The translations under genes and the position numbers were made by a program. Source: Impatiens glandulifera (taxonomy: Eukaryota; Streptophyta; Magnoliopsida; Ericales; Balsaminaceae). From it: a stretch of DNA of 64,000 nt. Where the stretch lies: contig NC_061863.1 in NCBI RefSeq assembly GCF_907164915.1, positions 21,584,710 through 21,648,709 of the forward strand. The letters are read 5' to 3'. Below the pieces are notes generated by a model. That model searched no databases. It saw only the letters and a program-made list of their open reading frames with translations, and was not told where the DNA came from. Positions 34,101 through 44,255 of this stretch are shown here, piece by piece (the stretch's first letter is position 1; the number at the start of each line of letters is the position of its first letter).

Positions 34101-37100
34101 GTTTCGCAATTCAAGAAATAAATTGGGGATTTTTGGCTGCTCCCAAATTCCTTCCATTTTAGGGCACACGGCGTCTGTTCCGGTGGCTATTTTGGTTGAC
34201 AGTGATAAAGAAGTGGGGAACACAACACAAAGGGTGTTCTTGGTGCGATGAGATCATTCGGAGATTGAAGACGCGACATGGGAGGAGAGTGATTCTCTTT
34301 GCCCTCGGTTTCCGATATTCAGAGCCTTGTGCAGTTATAATGGAGTTGTAATTTCTATAGGTAGTTGTGGCACAATAGTAACTGAATCATGAATTGAAAG
34401 AGTAATATGTTTTTTTTTTTATCATATACTCTCTTTTCTCCATTGTGATTCTCTATTATGTCATCCTGTTGGTTACTATTACAATAATCTGTCCAATCAG
34501 CAATTTACTCGTCAATTACATCGTTCATTAATCAACCAAATATCCTCTATTTAAATCATTATATATTTATACCCTTAATATCTTTTTACCCGAACAACCC
34601 GATTTTCTACAACCTATGTCAAACAAGGTTATTGGAAATAACCACTTGGTTATTCAAATAACCCAAGATCAAACAATTCCCTAATGTGTTTTTGACTTTA
34701 TTCTGCATTCATGTTCCCTGTTCTCTTTAGAGCTAATTGTTTCTTTTTGCAGGTGGAGACATGAGGCATCTCATAGTGGAAGCTTGCATAGCGAGGAAGT
34801 TACTTGATACATCTGCATATTTCTGGTGTGATTACATTTCTGCATCTGTAACTCCATCGCCCAATCATTTATCCCTGGAAAGATCCCCTTGGTTAGAATT
34901 TATGGGAGGATCTCCACTAACTGGTCCACTAGTAGATGAGCTCATGGAAGTTCCAGCTTCAAGGTAGTTGTGGAGATAGATTATTATTTTTTTTGTGAGA
35001 AACATATTGCTTAAATTGAATGCATTCTTCTCCTATTAAAGCTTAGAAGAGATTGAGAAGTTGCACCATGTTGCTCTGAATGGATCATTAGAGGAGAAAT
35101 CTGCTGCTGCAAAAATTGTATGTGGTGCTTCTCTCAGTAGTGGATGGAATATTCAGGTGAGTCCGAATGATTATTTTTTGTATTATTGGCTGTGTATTTG
35201 GAAACAATTGATTTCTAAGAAGCATAAAGGATAAGAGTGACGATAGAGAAATGAAAATGCTGATGCTTTTATTTCAGTTTTTGTATGCAATTTTTAGAGA
35301 TATTTACATGCATCCTCTTAATGATGCGATTAGAACACCCCTAAATCTGTTAAGTCTGTTTACTATGACGTTATCATGATTTTTCTCGGAAAAAAAGTCA
35401 TGTTATCATTATAGCAACTGGCATTGTGTTCAAAGAATGGTCATATCAAGGGGAGATTTCATATTGAGCCTATGGAAAAACTGGTATTTTGTTGAAAAAT
35501 TGCCAACATGAAAATTGGAAGTGATTTTATTTTATTTCGTTTGGTATAAAGATATGATCATGATTTAGTGTTATTTGTATTGCTTCATTTGGTATACAAT
35601 TTATTTTTTAAATCATGATTCAAATGATAAGTGTTATTTTTGTTTCATTTGGTATACATTTATTTTTCTACCTCATGATCCAAATTATTTTGTGGATGTT
35701 GATTGAAATTATTTTTTAGATGATTGTGATTTTTGCACACATAACAAATATAGATCTTTAAGTATATCAGTCCCATAAAAAGAATGTATACCAAAACAGC
35801 CCATTTTGTATACAAAGTCGATGCAGTTTAGCTGTGGATTTATTTTGTGATTTAAATAGTTACAGATTTTATTCAAATCTTTTTACAGGAACATGTTGTG
35901 CGTTTGATAGTCAAGCTTCTTTCTCCTCCTATACCGCCCAATCACACTGGAGTAAGGAGTCATCTTGTTGATCATATGCCTGTGCTGAGCGCAATCTTAT
36001 TTGGGGTTTCATCTGTTGATACTGTTCACATTCTATCATTACACGGAATGGTAAGCAAAATATTTCTGTTGCAATCCAAGTTTTCTCAGCACTTACTTTG
36101 TATCATGTATCCACTTATTTATGACTCAGATAATATCCATTTGGAAACACTTTTTATATTTGTTTCTGAATCTGGATCCACATATAGAAATGTTTAGAAA
36201 CTAACATGAGTCAGACAAATTCAAAAAATTATTTCTGTACAAAACAAATTCAAAAGTGTTTCCAAATGGGTCTGAGTCTGCAAAAGTGGCAGGTTCTGAC
36301 TTCTGAGTATGAGAATAAATTCGGCATTCTTGCTATCTTCTGATTGTCTTCTTTATGTACTGTTAATACCTATTAACTTGACCTAATCTTTCCTATAGAT
36401 GCCGGAGGTTGCAGCCGCACTAACTCCTATTTGTGAGACATATGGGTCACTTGTACCACAAACATCAAGCCACAAAACAAGCTTATCTAATACATCCTCA
36501 ATTTACATGATCTTTTCGTCTGCATTTCTGTTGCTTCTTCGGCTATGGAAATTCTATCAACCGCTTCTTGAGCAATGTATTCCAGGGAGAGGAACAATTG
36601 GAGGGGAGCTTACATTGGAATATCTTTTGATATTGTGTGACAGACGAATCCAGTCAGATAACTCTGTTACTGCAGGAGAAAAGGTTGGTTCAGATACTAA
36701 AAGCCATCTCGACTCTTATCCAAAATTGCGGGCTTGGTATTGCCATAACAGATTGTCTGTAGCATCAACTGATTCTGGTCTCTCAACTGGAAATCCAGTT
36801 CACCAAGTTGCTAACAAGATCCTGAGTACTTTATACGGGAAAATGACAAAAACAGGAACAGTGTCTGGTGATACTTCAGTTAGCTCAGGTTCGTTGGCAA
36901 GTTCTGAAGAAGATGTTTGTGAAATGCCTGTTCTCCCCGCGTGGGACATGCTTGAAGCCATACCTTTTGTTCTTGAGGCAATCCTTACTGCTTGTGCCCA
37001 TGGAAGGCTCTCATCAAGAGATTTGACAACAGGTTTAGCTACTAAGTTCCCTTTTGTGCTCGAGGCATTTTCTATTTATTTTATTTTTTTAATTTGGTAT

Positions 37101-39158
37101 TGGCCTACATCTGCTGATCCATCCTTCATTTCCTTGCAGGCCTTAGGGACATTGTCGACTTTTTGCCTGCTTCTCTTGCAGCTATAATTAGTTACTTCTC
37201 TGCTGAAATTACTCGGGGCATATGGAAGCCAGTAGACATGGATGGAATAGACTGGCCTAGTCCAGCAGGAAATCTTGCATCCATTGACGCTGAAATCAAG
37301 GAAATACTTGCCGCTGTAGGTGTTAATGTTCCAAGCTGCTCATTTGGTGGGTTAGGTTTATTTACCTGTTCTTATTCTTTTCCATTATACTAGTAGTATG
37401 CATTTCATTTTCTCTTGCGGGAAAGTGATTAAAGTGACTCCTATTTGGAAACACTTCCTATCTTTTGGATCTGGATCTAAATTCAGATTAAGATGAGAAA
37501 TTGCCAATAAATTTTCAAATCTGTGTGTGACTAAGTGAAGTCACTTGAAGAGAAAGGGGATTTCATATATTTTGTATTGATTAACTAATACAAGTAAGCT
37601 ACGATTTATAGGCAATATAGAAGAAACTAAAGAAAATGATGGAATGACTTCCTAGATATGTATTAATGAACTTTTGTTGCAAAGACACAAGGGCCTAATT
37701 TGATAATTCCATTACTAAGTTGTGTTTTCAGATGAGATATCTTACAATAAAAAAAGTGTTTCTAAATGGGATATTTAGCACGAGTTCTTATCTACCTCAA
37801 CAAGAGGTCAAGCATTAGTTAGTTAAGCGATATAAGGTGAAGGAAAAACATTTTACATCTGGATTCAGATCCAAATGTGAAACCGTCAATAAATTTGTGA
37901 ATCTGTGTCTGCCTGAGTTCCATTTTCAAAAGTAATCTCATCTGAATCCACATCTAGTTGAGATACTTTATAAGAATTTTTTTTTTGAAAGAAATTCTTT
38001 TACGGTTTCTCATATGGATAGATTGAATATTTATGTGTTAAAAAGCTCCCCTAATTAGTTTTTCTAATGTTGTGATTAATTTTTCTATACACAGGAGGGT
38101 CATTACCAGCAAAACTTCCACTCCCAATGGCAGCCCTAGTGAGCTTAACAATCACATTCAAGCTAGACAAGAGCTTAGAATACATACTCGCGGTCACTGG
38201 TCCCGCCATGGAGAGATGTGCCTCAGCCTGTTCATGGCCAAGCATGCCCATAGTCAGCTCTCTTTGGGTCCAAAAGGTCCGGCGTTGGCATGACTTCATT
38301 GTCGTATCATGTTCCCGCTCAGTCTTCATAAAAAACCAAGAACCCGTGTCTCAGCTTCTCAGAAGTTGCTTCACCGCCTTTCTCGGGTCCTACAATTCCA
38401 AACAAACTGGAGTCAACAGCCTATTAGGAACGTACATCTCATCTCCCGGCTTATACCCACGCGTTTCCCCTGGTTTCCTTTACCTACGCACCTGCCGTTC
38501 AATCCACAACGTTCAATACATCAATAACGTGATCATAAAGCTCGTGGTCGAGTTTTCGCGAAGCTTAGTAGCTAACAAGGGCTCTCCGCGTTTGAAATCA
38601 ACCGAAGCCTCGTTTGCTATCGCGGCGGTTAAAGCGAGAGAAGCGGCAATGCTTGGTTCGAGTCTTTTGTGCGTTTCAGGTGGGGTACAGTTAGTACAGG
38701 AGCTTTATCAAGATAGTATCGTGAATTGGCTATTATCGTCGAGAGATGTTCATACTGGAACTGTGGGTCGGGTGATAGAAGGATACGCGGTCGCGTGTTT
38801 GATGGTTTTCTCGGGAGCTTCTATTTGGGGGGTTATGGAAAGGGCTCCTTCTTGGTCAATGTCGAGAAACAGGTTGAAATTTGTGAGTGATCATATGGAT
38901 TTTGTGGGGAGTGTTGTTGATGGGAATGTATGGATTGGACGTGATATGATTACTTGGAGAGCTTATGTATCGTGTTTGGTTGATTTGGTGGTTAGGTTTG
39001 CGCCGTTTTGGGTTATGGAGTTGAAAAGGGAGACTTTGGTTAAATTGGCGAAGGGTTTGAGTGGCTGGGGTCAGTTGGATCTTGCGATTTTGTTGCTTGA
39101 GAAGGGCGGGAAGAAGGTTATGGGTTCGGTGGTTGAACTTGTGAGTACGATTTCTTGA
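28136..39158 (+). CDS. MED33: Mediator of RNA polymerase II transcription subunit 33 (MED33A/B, REF4/RFR1 family)
   Basis: Joining 12 exons gives one frame of 1,303 codons: 28136-28464, 28662-28769, 28916-29269, 29707-30020, 30146-30237, 30516-30837, 34753-34963, 35042-35156, 35889-36050, 36399-37032, 37140-37346, 38095-39158. All introns are GT-AG, phases agree, and the total (3,912 nt) is divisible by three. The length fits the plant-specific MED33 family (about 1,300 residues). Family-typical stretches are LWKFLDQALSSSLVSRIHVL near the N-terminus, LRLVQRERDPLEGPIPHLE in exons 5-6, VEACIARKLLDTSAYFW in exon 7, and EYILAVTGPAMERCASACSW in exon 12. The ATG follows an in-frame TAG. In Arabidopsis the two MED33 proteins are Mediator tail-side subunits in the nucleus that restrain phenylpropanoid biosynthesis; the same role here is inferred. 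Intron 6 (30,838-34,752) is swollen by transposons. I see no break. MED33A and MED33B cannot be told apart by eye. Confidence 0.93.
31069..31288. mobile_element. Short inverted-repeat element (MITE) in intron 6
   Basis: The ends are imperfect inverted repeats of about 50 bp. The left arm reads CAGGGGATCAAATATGCTG then TTCCAGATTTTGTG. The right arm, reverse complemented, reads AAGGGGTTCAAATCTGTTG then TTCCAGATTTTATG. The interior repeats ACTCATTCTATAAAATGA. There is no coding capacity and the superfamily is unclear. Confidence 0.65.
31476..31880 (+). pseudogene. Gypsy gag-like fragment
   Basis: A 134-codon open frame starts shortly after the 5' LTR. It is rich in Gln/Thr/Glu with a helical N-terminus (LKDAIITLTNQI), as in chromovirus gag starts. 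The retrotransposon-gag core (…WFLF..) continues only in other frames from 31,880 to about 32,160 with stops. Position and composition support gag; no clear motif proves it. Confidence 0.5.
33250..33880 (+). pseudogene. Gypsy reverse transcriptase fragment
   Basis: The frame 33,250-33,726 contains the RT motif series WLCVNYCRLND, LDLRAGYHQVRM, a LTNAPSTFQ segment and VFFDDILIYN with the catalytic FDD pair, all diagnostic of Ty3/gypsy RT. It then shifts frame (CSFASLEVEYLGH continues at about 33,740) and is lost. Weak start and inner changes such as 'NYCRLND' for 'DYR.LN' show decay. Confidence 0.85.
33890..34330 (+). pseudogene. Gypsy integrase C-terminus/chromodomain-like remnant
   Basis: Several frames carry pieces in the right order: QTRMKLQVDKLRQD, then YDVFHVSQFKK, then EDATWEESDSL followed by FPIF. 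These match the end of chromovirus integrase, where the polyprotein stops just before the 3' LTR. Multiple stops separate them. Confidence 0.6.
36137..36270. mobile_element. MITE in MED33 intron 9
   Basis: A 134-bp element has inverted ends CCATTTGGAAACACTTTT and AAAAGTGTTTCCAAATGG. It lies wholly within intron 9 (36,051-36,398). A related element is in intron 11. Confidence 0.75.
37438..37775. mobile_element. Related MITE in MED33 intron 11
   Basis: Ends are CTATTTGGAAACACTTCC on the left and AAAAAGTGTTTCTAAATGGG on the right, diverged versions of the intron 9 element. Its interior is longer. A further related piece with 'GGATTCAGATCCAAATGTG' follows at about 37,845-37,970. All sit in intron 11 (37,347-38,094). 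Confidence 0.6.
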
Positions 39159-39480
39159 ATTATGATCATAGATGGTTAACTAGGTTTAGAAAGTGTTTTG
39201 GCTTTAGAGGGATGGATGATCTTGAACAAAGAAGAATACAACGGATTTTGATGATTAGATTCGAGACAAAGTTGCCATTTACAAACGTTTTCTTTCATGC
39301 GTTTGGTTTTGGATGTGGATCAATGATTATTTTATTTGGTATAGAAGAGAATTTTTTGGGATCAAGTTATGTTCTTTCTTACAACGTTATAATTTTTGAC
39401 ATATACATAACAAATGCATCTTTTTAGATCACAAAATAATTGATCCCAAAACAGAACACAGTAAACTGCACACTTAAAAA
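39159..39480 (+). other. MED33 3' UTR/downstream region with a short inverted repeat
   Basis: No further coding exon is seen after the TGA at 39,156-39,158. From about 39,300 to 39,460 a foldback is visible: GGTTTTGGATGTGGATCAATGATTATTTT-type left arm (shortened) and the reverse complement of AAAATAATTGATCCCAAAAC on the right. Intron 8 (about 35,690-35,810) has related 'CACATAACAAATATAGATC' sequence, suggesting a small MITE family. A poly(A) site is not identifiable by eye. Confidence 0.45.
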
Positions 39481-39780
39481 GTATTCACATGTATAAATAT
39501 TTACATTTACTTGTAGAGTACTTGAGAGAGATGGCAACAAATGACTCACTGCACTCTTTTTTTCTATATTGAATTAATTGTAAAATGTTAAAAGAGAAGA
39601 ATTAAATACACAAATTAAGTGGGAAATTAATATTAATATTTACACTCTCCCTCATATTGGGAGGTACAAACATACCTAACTTGCCTAATTAATAAATCTT
39701 GGAATGTAGGAAACAAGCATCAAATACAAAAAGAGGTAAGTAAATATTGTGTTGGAAGCATTACATAAGAGTTAAAGCTC
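39481..39780 (-). mobile_element. Possible copia 3' end remnant
   Basis: On the minus strand a short frame resembling the end of copia pol (KLGMF.PPNMRESV) runs into CAATATGAGGGAGAGTGT, the usual copia polypurine tract and LTR start, followed by AT-rich LTR-like sequence. No matching second LTR was found. The short match makes this tentative. Confidence 0.35.
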
Positions 39781-40025
39781 GCATGCTCCACTAACCATCA
39801 AGCGACCAGGCTCTTGAAATCGTCTCGACTCGAGGCCTGTTTTCTTGAAGTGGATTTTCCATAATCTATTTTCAAAAACATGAATTGTAATAGCAATATA
39901 ATAGAGCTGTTCGAGATTCAATAGGATGGTTTTAAAAGAAAAAATGTGTAATTTCTTGAATAAAGAAAGTGGCAATGGAGAAAGCTATAAGAAATAGTTT
40001 TATTTATAAAAAAAAGGCAAATTTA

Positions 40026-40290
40026 GGTCTTCTTCGGTTGGGGTTATTTAAATAACTCAACCCACTAAAGCATCTTTTCACTCCCTCTGTCATCAATCAC
40101 ATCACTCAATTCATTACCTAAAATACTAAAATACATTCTATTTTAAATTACTATTTATTATTTTATTATTATATATTAATATCCTTTAAGTAATTTTACC
40201 AAAAATATTTCGGTCTCCTCAAAATCATCATCAATCATTATTTATTTTCTCCCTCTAGGTTATTACAATAACCCCAATCCGAACAAGGCC
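40026..40290. mobile_element. Tourist-like MITE, copy A
   Basis: A 265-bp element has TTA on both sides (40,023-40,025 and 40,291-40,293). Its terminal inverted repeats are of the GGCCTTGTTCGG...GGGGTTATT type (left end mutated to GGTCTTCTTCGG). A TTA duplication with such ends is typical of PIF/Harbinger-derived Tourist MITEs. Interior non-coding. Confidence 0.85.
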
Positions 40291-40336
40291 TTAGTTTCTG
40301 ATAATTTGAATTACTGTGAGAGGGAAAGTACACTTG

Positions 40337-40600
40337 GGCCTTGTTTGGTTAGGGTTATTTAAATAACTCAACTCACTCAAACATCTTTTCACTCCCCTCT
40401 CATCAATCACATCACTCAATTCATTACCCAAAATACTAAAATACCCTTTATTTTAAATTACTATTTATTATTTTATTATTATATATCAATACCTTTTAAG
40501 TAATTTTACCAAAAATATTTCAATCTCCTTAAAATCATTACCAGTCATTATTCATTTTCTCCTTCTAAGTTATTACAATAACCCCAATCCGAACAAGACC
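40337..40600. mobile_element. Tourist-like MITE, copy B
   Basis: A 264-bp second copy, same orientation, starts 46 bp after copy A and is highly similar throughout (for example ACTCAATTCATTACC and AAAATACTAAAATAC). It starts GGCCTTGTTTGG and ends CCGAACAAGACC. The flanks are TTG and TTA, one mismatch from a target duplication. Confidence 0.85.
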
Positions 40601-40603
40601 TTA

Positions 40604-40930
40604 GATGATTTGCCAAAAAATAAAAGTTGTTATGATTTTTGTGAGTTTTAGAGAATTCATAATTTTAGTGAGGGATTGAAGACCTTTCCTCTCATTGTTA
40701 TATTAACTAATGAAAATTGATAAATATTTATAAAAGTAAATAAAAATGGGTAACTAACCACTATTTTAGTTCTTATTAAGTACCACTAATTAAAACACAA
40801 CACCAATTACATTATTTTTAATACTAGTTTGAATATTTCCGGTACTCCACATCAAATAAGTAAATTCTAGATTAAATTAGAAGACATTTGAGTTCTTTAT
40901 ACAACTAAAGATAATTGTTTTGAGGATCTC
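40604..40930. other. Non-coding spacer
   Basis: AT-rich DNA between the MITE pair and the repeat at 40.9 kb; I see no gene or repeat in it. Confidence 0.5.
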
Positions 40931-40939
40931 GTCGAACAT

Positions 40940-41320
40940 AACCTATGTAGAGATTTTTGCAAAGTGACGTCGTGAATGAGTGACATCACACTTGTTTAAC
41001 ACAGTGTGTTGAAATGTTATAGATGGACAACATGCTTGAGTTTTTTTTTTCAATTGTGATGACAAAATAATGACTTTGAAGATCATTGTCAAGCAATAGG
41101 TTGATTATGAGATTTTCGTAAAGTGGCATCTTGACATTTCTGTTGAGTGACATCCCCTGTTTAACATAGTGAATATTGTAATGTTGCACATGGGCGTCGC
41201 TTGAGATTGTTTTTGCGATTGTTGATACAAAAATAATAATTTTTAAGATCACTGCCAAACAATAGATCGATATTGAGATTTTCGCAAAGTGACATCATGA
41301 AATATTATTATTTGACTAGT
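40940..41320. repeat. Diverged tandem repeat, period about 163 bp
   Basis: The phrase GAGATTTT(T/C)G(C/T)AAAGTG(A/G)C recurs at about 40,948, 41,110 and 41,275, with AAGATCA(T/C)TG(T/C)CAA(G/A)CAATAG between the repeats. Two full units and a partial third precede the CACTA element. Function unknown. Confidence 0.75.
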
Positions 41321-41513
41321 GGTTAGTGATCACACTTTCGATACATTTGAACTACATATTATTTTTTTCCTTTCAATTTTATTAAATCCATTCCAAATTG
41401 TTTATTCATATTTTGTCAAGTCCATCACAATTTTATTTCTGGATTCGTCTATCGACGTAAGATGCACCATGCCACCACCTTTAATTATAAGAACGACCAT
41501 AAACTCTTCAATG

Positions 41514-42195
41514 CACTGGTGAAAAAGGGGTCAAAACCGAGAGTTAAAACTCTCGGTTTTGACCCTATAACTTTCGTTGAAGACACCTTACCGAAGGTTT
41601 TAGTTACTCTCGCCATCCCTCGGTATTGACTCTCTCGGGTTTTCCACAAAGAGAAAAACCGAGAGTTATATGAAAACTTTCGGGTTTTTCTCTTTGTGGA
41701 AAAACCAAGGGTTTTACAAAAACCTTTCGGTTTTTCTCTTTGTGGAAAAACCGAGGGTTTTACAAACAACTTTCAGTTTTTCTCTTTGTGAAAAAACCGA
41801 GGGTTTTGCAAATAACTTTCGGTTTTTCTCTTTGTGGGAAAACCGAGAGTTTTGATTTAACTTTCGGTTTTCCTCTTCGGGTAAAAACCGAGAGTTTTCT
41901 AATAACTCTCGGTTTTCTCCTTTTGAAGAAAACCGAGAGTTTTGTAATAACTCTCGGTTTTGTAGCCAAAGAGAAAACCAAGAGTTATATGAAAACTCTC
42001 AGTTTTTACCCGAAGAGGAAAACCGAAAGTTAAATCAAAACTCTCGGTTTTCCTCTTTTGGGTAAAAACCGAGGGTTTGTCATATAACTCTCGGTTTTCT
42101 ATTTGGCTAAAAACCGAGAGTTTTCTAATATCTCTCGGTTTTTCTACAAAGAGAAAAACCGAGAGATTTCAATATTACTTTCGGTTTTTTCCCGT
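41514..42195. repeat. CACTA 3' subterminal repeat zone
   Basis: The zone starts with the terminal CACTGGTGAAAAAG. An almost perfect hairpin follows, with 18-nt arms GGGTCAAAACCGAGAGTT and a 2-nt loop (41,529-41,566). AACCGAGAGTT-type units continue, alternating in orientation. A larger palindrome centres near 41,950, with arms containing CCTCTTCGGGTAAAAACC and its inverse. Long ORFs in all frames here are artefacts of the repeats. Confidence 0.85.
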
Positions 42196-42403
42196 AAATT
42201 TTTAAAAATGTGCGGATTATTTTGCTCGCAACCAAAACCTGTTCAGCCAAACTAATATATTAATGATAAAAGAAATGCAACATACATTAAACGATCACAT
42301 TAATTGATCATGAACATTACAAAATTCGAAACCAAACTAATATTCCGAACAATCTGTTCTAAATTCAACCACTAATGAAAACATGTTCATAATCGAAACA
42401 ACC

Positions 42404-44149
42404 TTAGCTTGTGGGGGGAGGAGGTGGTTGTTGCCTCATATACAATTCGATTCTCTCCATTCTTGCGTTCATCTCTAACTTCTCCCTCTCCATTCTTGTC
42501 ACAATTTCATCCTTTTCCGCTTCCATTTCTTCCATTTTTCGCCTTCTTTCTTCATCCCTCTTCTCCAGTTCCTCCAGCTTGAGCTTCATTATTTGATTCT
42601 CTTCTAACAATCGCTCATTGTTTCGCTGTGAACTGTTTCCACTACGATGATCCTCACGAAAGTGTGTGGGCCGGACGCCTGATCCCATTCCGAACACTAC
42701 CCTGTGTTTTTGTTGTCCGAACACCCTCTCCGTCAATTCAAAATCCGATATTCCCGGTTCGTTACTAACAACCTCCTCCATCTCAGCCTGCACAATTCAA
42801 ATAAAATATCATTTCTATAATAAAAAACTAGGCATATTTAATTCACTTACAATTTTCTCTTGCACGTGTTCGTCCGGGACGGGTGTTGGGTTTTCTTTTG
42901 TCGGTTTTGGTGTACGGGTCCTCTTGAATACTTTAATTACAGACGGTGCCCGTCCCATTTCAATCGCCTGTTGAAATAAATGATTTATATAATTAATAAC
43001 AATCTTTAGATTAAGTTATTACAAATAATGTACTTACCAACTCGTATTCAATTTGTGCAAACGGTCTACTTTCCGTTCGATGCGGGAATTTCATATTCTT
43101 CCGGTTCTTAATATTTGTAGAACTGTGTCTCTGTATTTGAAATAACAAATGAAGTTAGATTAATTAATATCAACTTTTATTTGAATTATGAAACCGTACC
43201 TTAAACGTTTCTGTGAAGAAATGGTTGCGACACACAAACTCCCAATCACCTCGATCGTAGTCTGGTGGAGGATTAGCCAGTACCGCCGCCTCGTCTCCTT
43301 TGTGGACGCGGATATATGTCTTGTTCAAATCCGACCGCCATCTATCCCATATCTGATTGGCGTGTCCCAACCCGGTCTTTCGAAAAGACTCAATGTCACC
43401 ATTAGTCGCTTCGAACGGATCCTGAAAAAAATAACATCCAAATGTTAAAAATAATTATTTAATGACGTAATGTATAATCAAGTAATAAGTATTACCTTGA
43501 TAGCAGTCCACAGTGAATCCAATTGGTCTGCACTTAAAGCCTTCCACTTGAGAAGACGGTGTGAGACGGCTGTGGGGTCCCGTATAATCGACCCCACATG
43601 TCTAGACCACCGTGTTCTTCCCACGTCTGTACCGCCTGGCCTCCCATCCTTCTCTCTAAACGTTAGAGGGATCCTCGTCCCCGCTACCCTCTTAGACAGC
43701 GCAATATTCTTGTTCTTCCCCCGTCTCTTGCGGGCAGAAGATTATTCAAAATTATCAAAATCATAATTAAATATGTCAATCAATTGAAACACTAACTAAT
43801 TTGTAAACGAAATACCTGTCGATGATGGGTCGGGAGTGGTCCCGTGCTCCTCCTCGTCATCCTGCTCCTCGATAGGCTCCTCAAGACCCTCGTCTTCAGC
43901 CTCATCGCTATGCACCATATCAGCGAATGTGCTCTCTATAAACTCTTGGAGCTCACTAGCCTCAACATCCTCGTCTGTTGAGGGAGGCGCAGTAGCTATC
44001 GGGACCACAGCAATCGGTGGTTGGTCTCTAGAAGACGATCCTCGAAGCTTTAACGACTCAGATTGGGCAAGTAGGTTTTGGTAGCTTTTATCCAATTTCT
44101 TGGGTGTCTTCCTTATACTCTTCCAAGTTGTTTTAGGACCTTCAGACAT
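42404..44149 (-). CDS. CACTA TnpA-like protein (Transposase_24, Ptta/En-Spm type), spliced
   Basis: Five or six minus-strand exons carry the family in order. Exon 1 (44,149-43,816) has TWKSIRKTPKKL and an acidic tract, ending at a GT donor. About 43,735-43,497 has SARKRRGKNKN and TRIPLTFREKDGRPGG. About 43,425-43,201 has the conserved IWDRWRSDLNKTYIRVHKG block. About 43,130-43,037 has KFPHRTESRPFAQIEYEL. About 42,967-42,853 follows, then 42,793-42,404 with a charged coiled coil (EELEKRDEERRRKMEEME) and a Pro-rich tail. Transposase_24 proteins are plant CACTA products thought to bind the ends, as TnpA does. The acceptor of exon 2 is not obvious, so a small lesion there is possible; other boundaries are approximate. 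Confidence 0.75.
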
Positions 44150-44255
44150 TCTTAATTCACACCATTAATAAAATTGAGTTAATAATTGAAATAAAGTAGT
44201 AATAAAAATGAATATAAAGTTAAAAACATAAATCTACCTAATTAATTAATCTGAA

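Larger units (their letters stand above)
31289..34483 (+). mobile_element. Decayed Ty3/gypsy (chromovirus-like) retrotransposon in intron 6
   Basis: Short LTR-like repeats (about 31,289-31,447 and 34,329-34,483) share GAGTTGTAATTTCTATA, GAAAGAGTAATATGTTT and GTTGGTTACT(G/A)TTACA. A TTAGTATCA phrase after the first is a mutated tRNA-Met primer site. Between them are a gag-like frame, an RT fragment and an integrase/chromodomain-like end, all broken. Protease, RNase H and most of integrase are gone. It is in the same orientation as MED33. I found no clear target duplication, so the outer limits are approximate. Confidence 0.75.
30838..34752 (+). other. MED33 intron 6, enlarged by transposons
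   Basis: The intron begins GGTAATTC after exon 6 (phase 1) and ends TTTTTGCAG before exon 7; at 3.9 kb it is five times the next longest intron. It holds an inverted-repeat MITE (31,069-31,288), a decayed gypsy element (31,289-34,483), and outer inverted arms at about 30,922-30,975 and 34,610-34,680. Splice signals are intact, so the gene can still read through. Confidence 0.85.

Noticed and set aside
41640..42033. Repetitive proteins on both strands (FFSLWKN/GFSTKRKT-type repeats)
   Set aside because: They are translations of the CACTA subterminal repeats and appear in several frames at once.
43836..44084. Ser-rich plus-strand ORF
   Set aside because: It is the antisense of the acidic tract in exon 1 of the TnpA-like gene.
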